36,032 nucleotides of DNA from contig LCQF01000024.1 of NCBI GenBank assembly GCA_001004005.1, forward strand, positions 1-36,032, read 5' to 3'. The translations under genes were made by a program, and so were the position numbers. Under the pieces are notes generated by a model. The model made no database searches, was not told where the DNA came from, and was given only the letters and a program-made list of their open reading frames with translations. This DNA comes from Parcubacteria group bacterium GW2011_GWA2_49_9 (lineage in GTDB: Bacteria > Patescibacteriota > Minisyncoccia > Phycocordibacterales > UBA10002). Positions within the stretch are counted from its first letter, which is position 1; each line of letters starts with the position of its first letter. Below, in pieces: positions 34,803 through 36,032 of the stretch.

Positions 34803-36032
34803 CCGGCTGTCTTCTTTTGCGTTCTTGCCCGCCTCGGTTCCCGCCACAAACCCGGTTGTCCAGCAAAGCTGGAGCGAGTATCCGCCTGATGGGCGGTCTA
34901 TATCCAGAATATCGCCGACAAGAAGAAGGTTTGAGAAAAGACGTGAACGCATAGTTTTGAAATCCACTTCATCAAGCGCGACACCCCCACTCGTGACAAT
35001 CGCTTTGTCGGCCCCAAGTAATCCTTTCACCTTCATCGGAATATCCTTCAATAGTTTTACCAATTTCAAACGCTCCTCCCTCGTAATGGAGTTACACTTC
35101 GTGTCGGCGTTTATACCAGACAGCTCCACGATAATAGGGGAAAGTGCGGAGGGTAGGAGCGACTTCAGACTGTTTTTAAATTTCTTCGTGTGCTCTTCCT
35201 TAAAGATTTCCTGAAGTTTGGTGTTTAGCATTCCGTAATCAAGTTTGGGAAGCAGGTCAAGCGACAAAACCACCTCTCCGTATTTCAAAAGCTCACCAAT
35301 GTCCTTGCTCATATTGATAACCGTCGGTCCGCTTACCCCGAAATGAGTAAACAAAATTTTTCCTTTTTTCACTTCCTGTTTTACACCGTTCTGGAATGAG
35401 GTGAGCTTGATATTCTGAAGACTTACTCCCTGTAAACGCTTCACCCAAGCGTCTTTGACTGCAATCGGTACAAGAGCGGAATCCGGTTCGGTTACTTTGT
35501 GGCCGAGTTTCCTTAGCCACGTAAACCCATCTCCCGTAGAGCCGGTTTCAGGACGTGACGTTCCGCCTGTCGCGATAATATAGGAGCGCGCTCGAATTTC
35601 TTTTCCATTCAGAAGGCGGATTCTGGTAACTATCCTCGCGTCGGACTGTATTTCCGCGACAGGGGAGTTGGAGAGCACCATAACCTTACCTTGCTTCATA
35701 TATTCCACGAGCACATCCCACACCGACTGTGCTTTTTCACTTTTCGGGAACGCGCGTTTTTCCGCTTCAATTTTCGTTTCCATATTTCGTGCGTTAAAAA
35801 AATCAAGCGTTTCTTTTACTCCCCATTTGGAAAAAGTTGAAAACAAAAATTTATCACTTCCTTTAAATTTTGAAAGAAACGTGCGCACATCAAACTCGGC
35901 ATTGGTCACGTTGCATCGGCCGCCACCCGTAATAAGAAGCTTCTTACCTAGAGTATCGTTTTTTTCAATCAAAATAACCCGCGCGCCAAGCTCGGCTGCG
36001 CGCCCTGCCGACATCATACCTGCCGGCCCCCC
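34782..36032 (-). CDS. FAD-dependent oxidoreductase, HI0933/YhiN-like family (N-terminus beyond window)
   Basis: GGPAGMMSAGRAAELGARVILIEKNDTLGKKLLITGGGRCNVTNAE...ARSYIIATGGTSRPETGSTGDG...PSGGYSLQLCWTTGFVAG. Confidence 0.92.
   Translation of the reverse strand, partial: GGPAGMMSAGRAAELGARVILIEKNDTLGKKLLITGGGRCNVTNAEFDVRTFLSKFKGSDKFLFSTFSKWGVKETLDFFNARNMETKIEAEKRAFPKSEKAQSVWDVLVEYMKQGKVMVLSNSPVAEIQSDARIVTRIRLLNGKEIRARSYIIATGGTSRPETGSTGDGFTWLRKLGHKVTEPDSALVPIAVKDAWVKRLQGVSLQNIKLTSFQNGVKQEVKKGKILFTHFGVSGPTVINMSKDIGELLKYGEVVLSLDLLPKLDYGMLNTKLQEIFKEEHTKKFKNSLKSLLPSALSPIIVELSGINADTKCNSITREERLKLVKLLKDIPMKVKGLLGADKAIVTSGGVALDEVDFKTMRSRLFSNLLLVGDILDIDRPSGGYSLQLCWTTGFVAGTEAGKNAKEDSRSTVCFV

Noticed and set aside
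1-36032. tRNA, rRNA or CRISPR loci
   Set aside because: None recognised by eye; a tRNAscan/Infernal run would be needed to exclude small RNAs formally.

Overview
This 36 kb window is a gene-dense bacterial segment. Its protein content (SWIB-domain protein, short CxxC zinc-ribbon protein, DUF3494 surface proteins, DUF5678, many small secreted proteins) suggests a Patescibacteria/CPR-type genome; that taxonomy is inferred and untested. No rRNA, tRNA or CRISPR array was recognised. Main contents: a truncated cohesin-like surface protein with two stand-alone receivers; SWIB protein; an NAD-binding oxidoreductase; an ECF-type sigma factor (minus strand); an OmpR-type regulator plus a soluble histidine kinase with 26 perfect heptads; a run of small secreted/membrane genes (8.1-14.9 kb); two DUF3494 (ice-binding) proteins and a sortase; a matrixin-like protease; a repeat-rich zone (21.3-24.8 kb) with PemK/MazF-like, nuclease-like, retropepsin-like and HicB-like genes; a MacA/MacB-type cluster; an ABC-F ATPase; an ATP-grasp ligase; and an HI0933/YhiN-type flavoprotein. 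The most interesting signal is a two-block motif, GTAAT-N16-CG(G/T)(C/T), with invariant spacing. It precedes eight transcription units between 8.1 and 14.7 kb and also the ECF sigma gene itself. It looks like an autoregulated ECF regulon laid out beside its sigma factor, and three of its leaders share a foldable RNA element. Other verifiable events are an 85-bp MITE-like insertion with a 5-bp target duplication that splits a DUF2283 gene, two ABC ATPases with out-of-frame internal losses, and a secreted-protein gene interrupted by four in-frame TGA codons.
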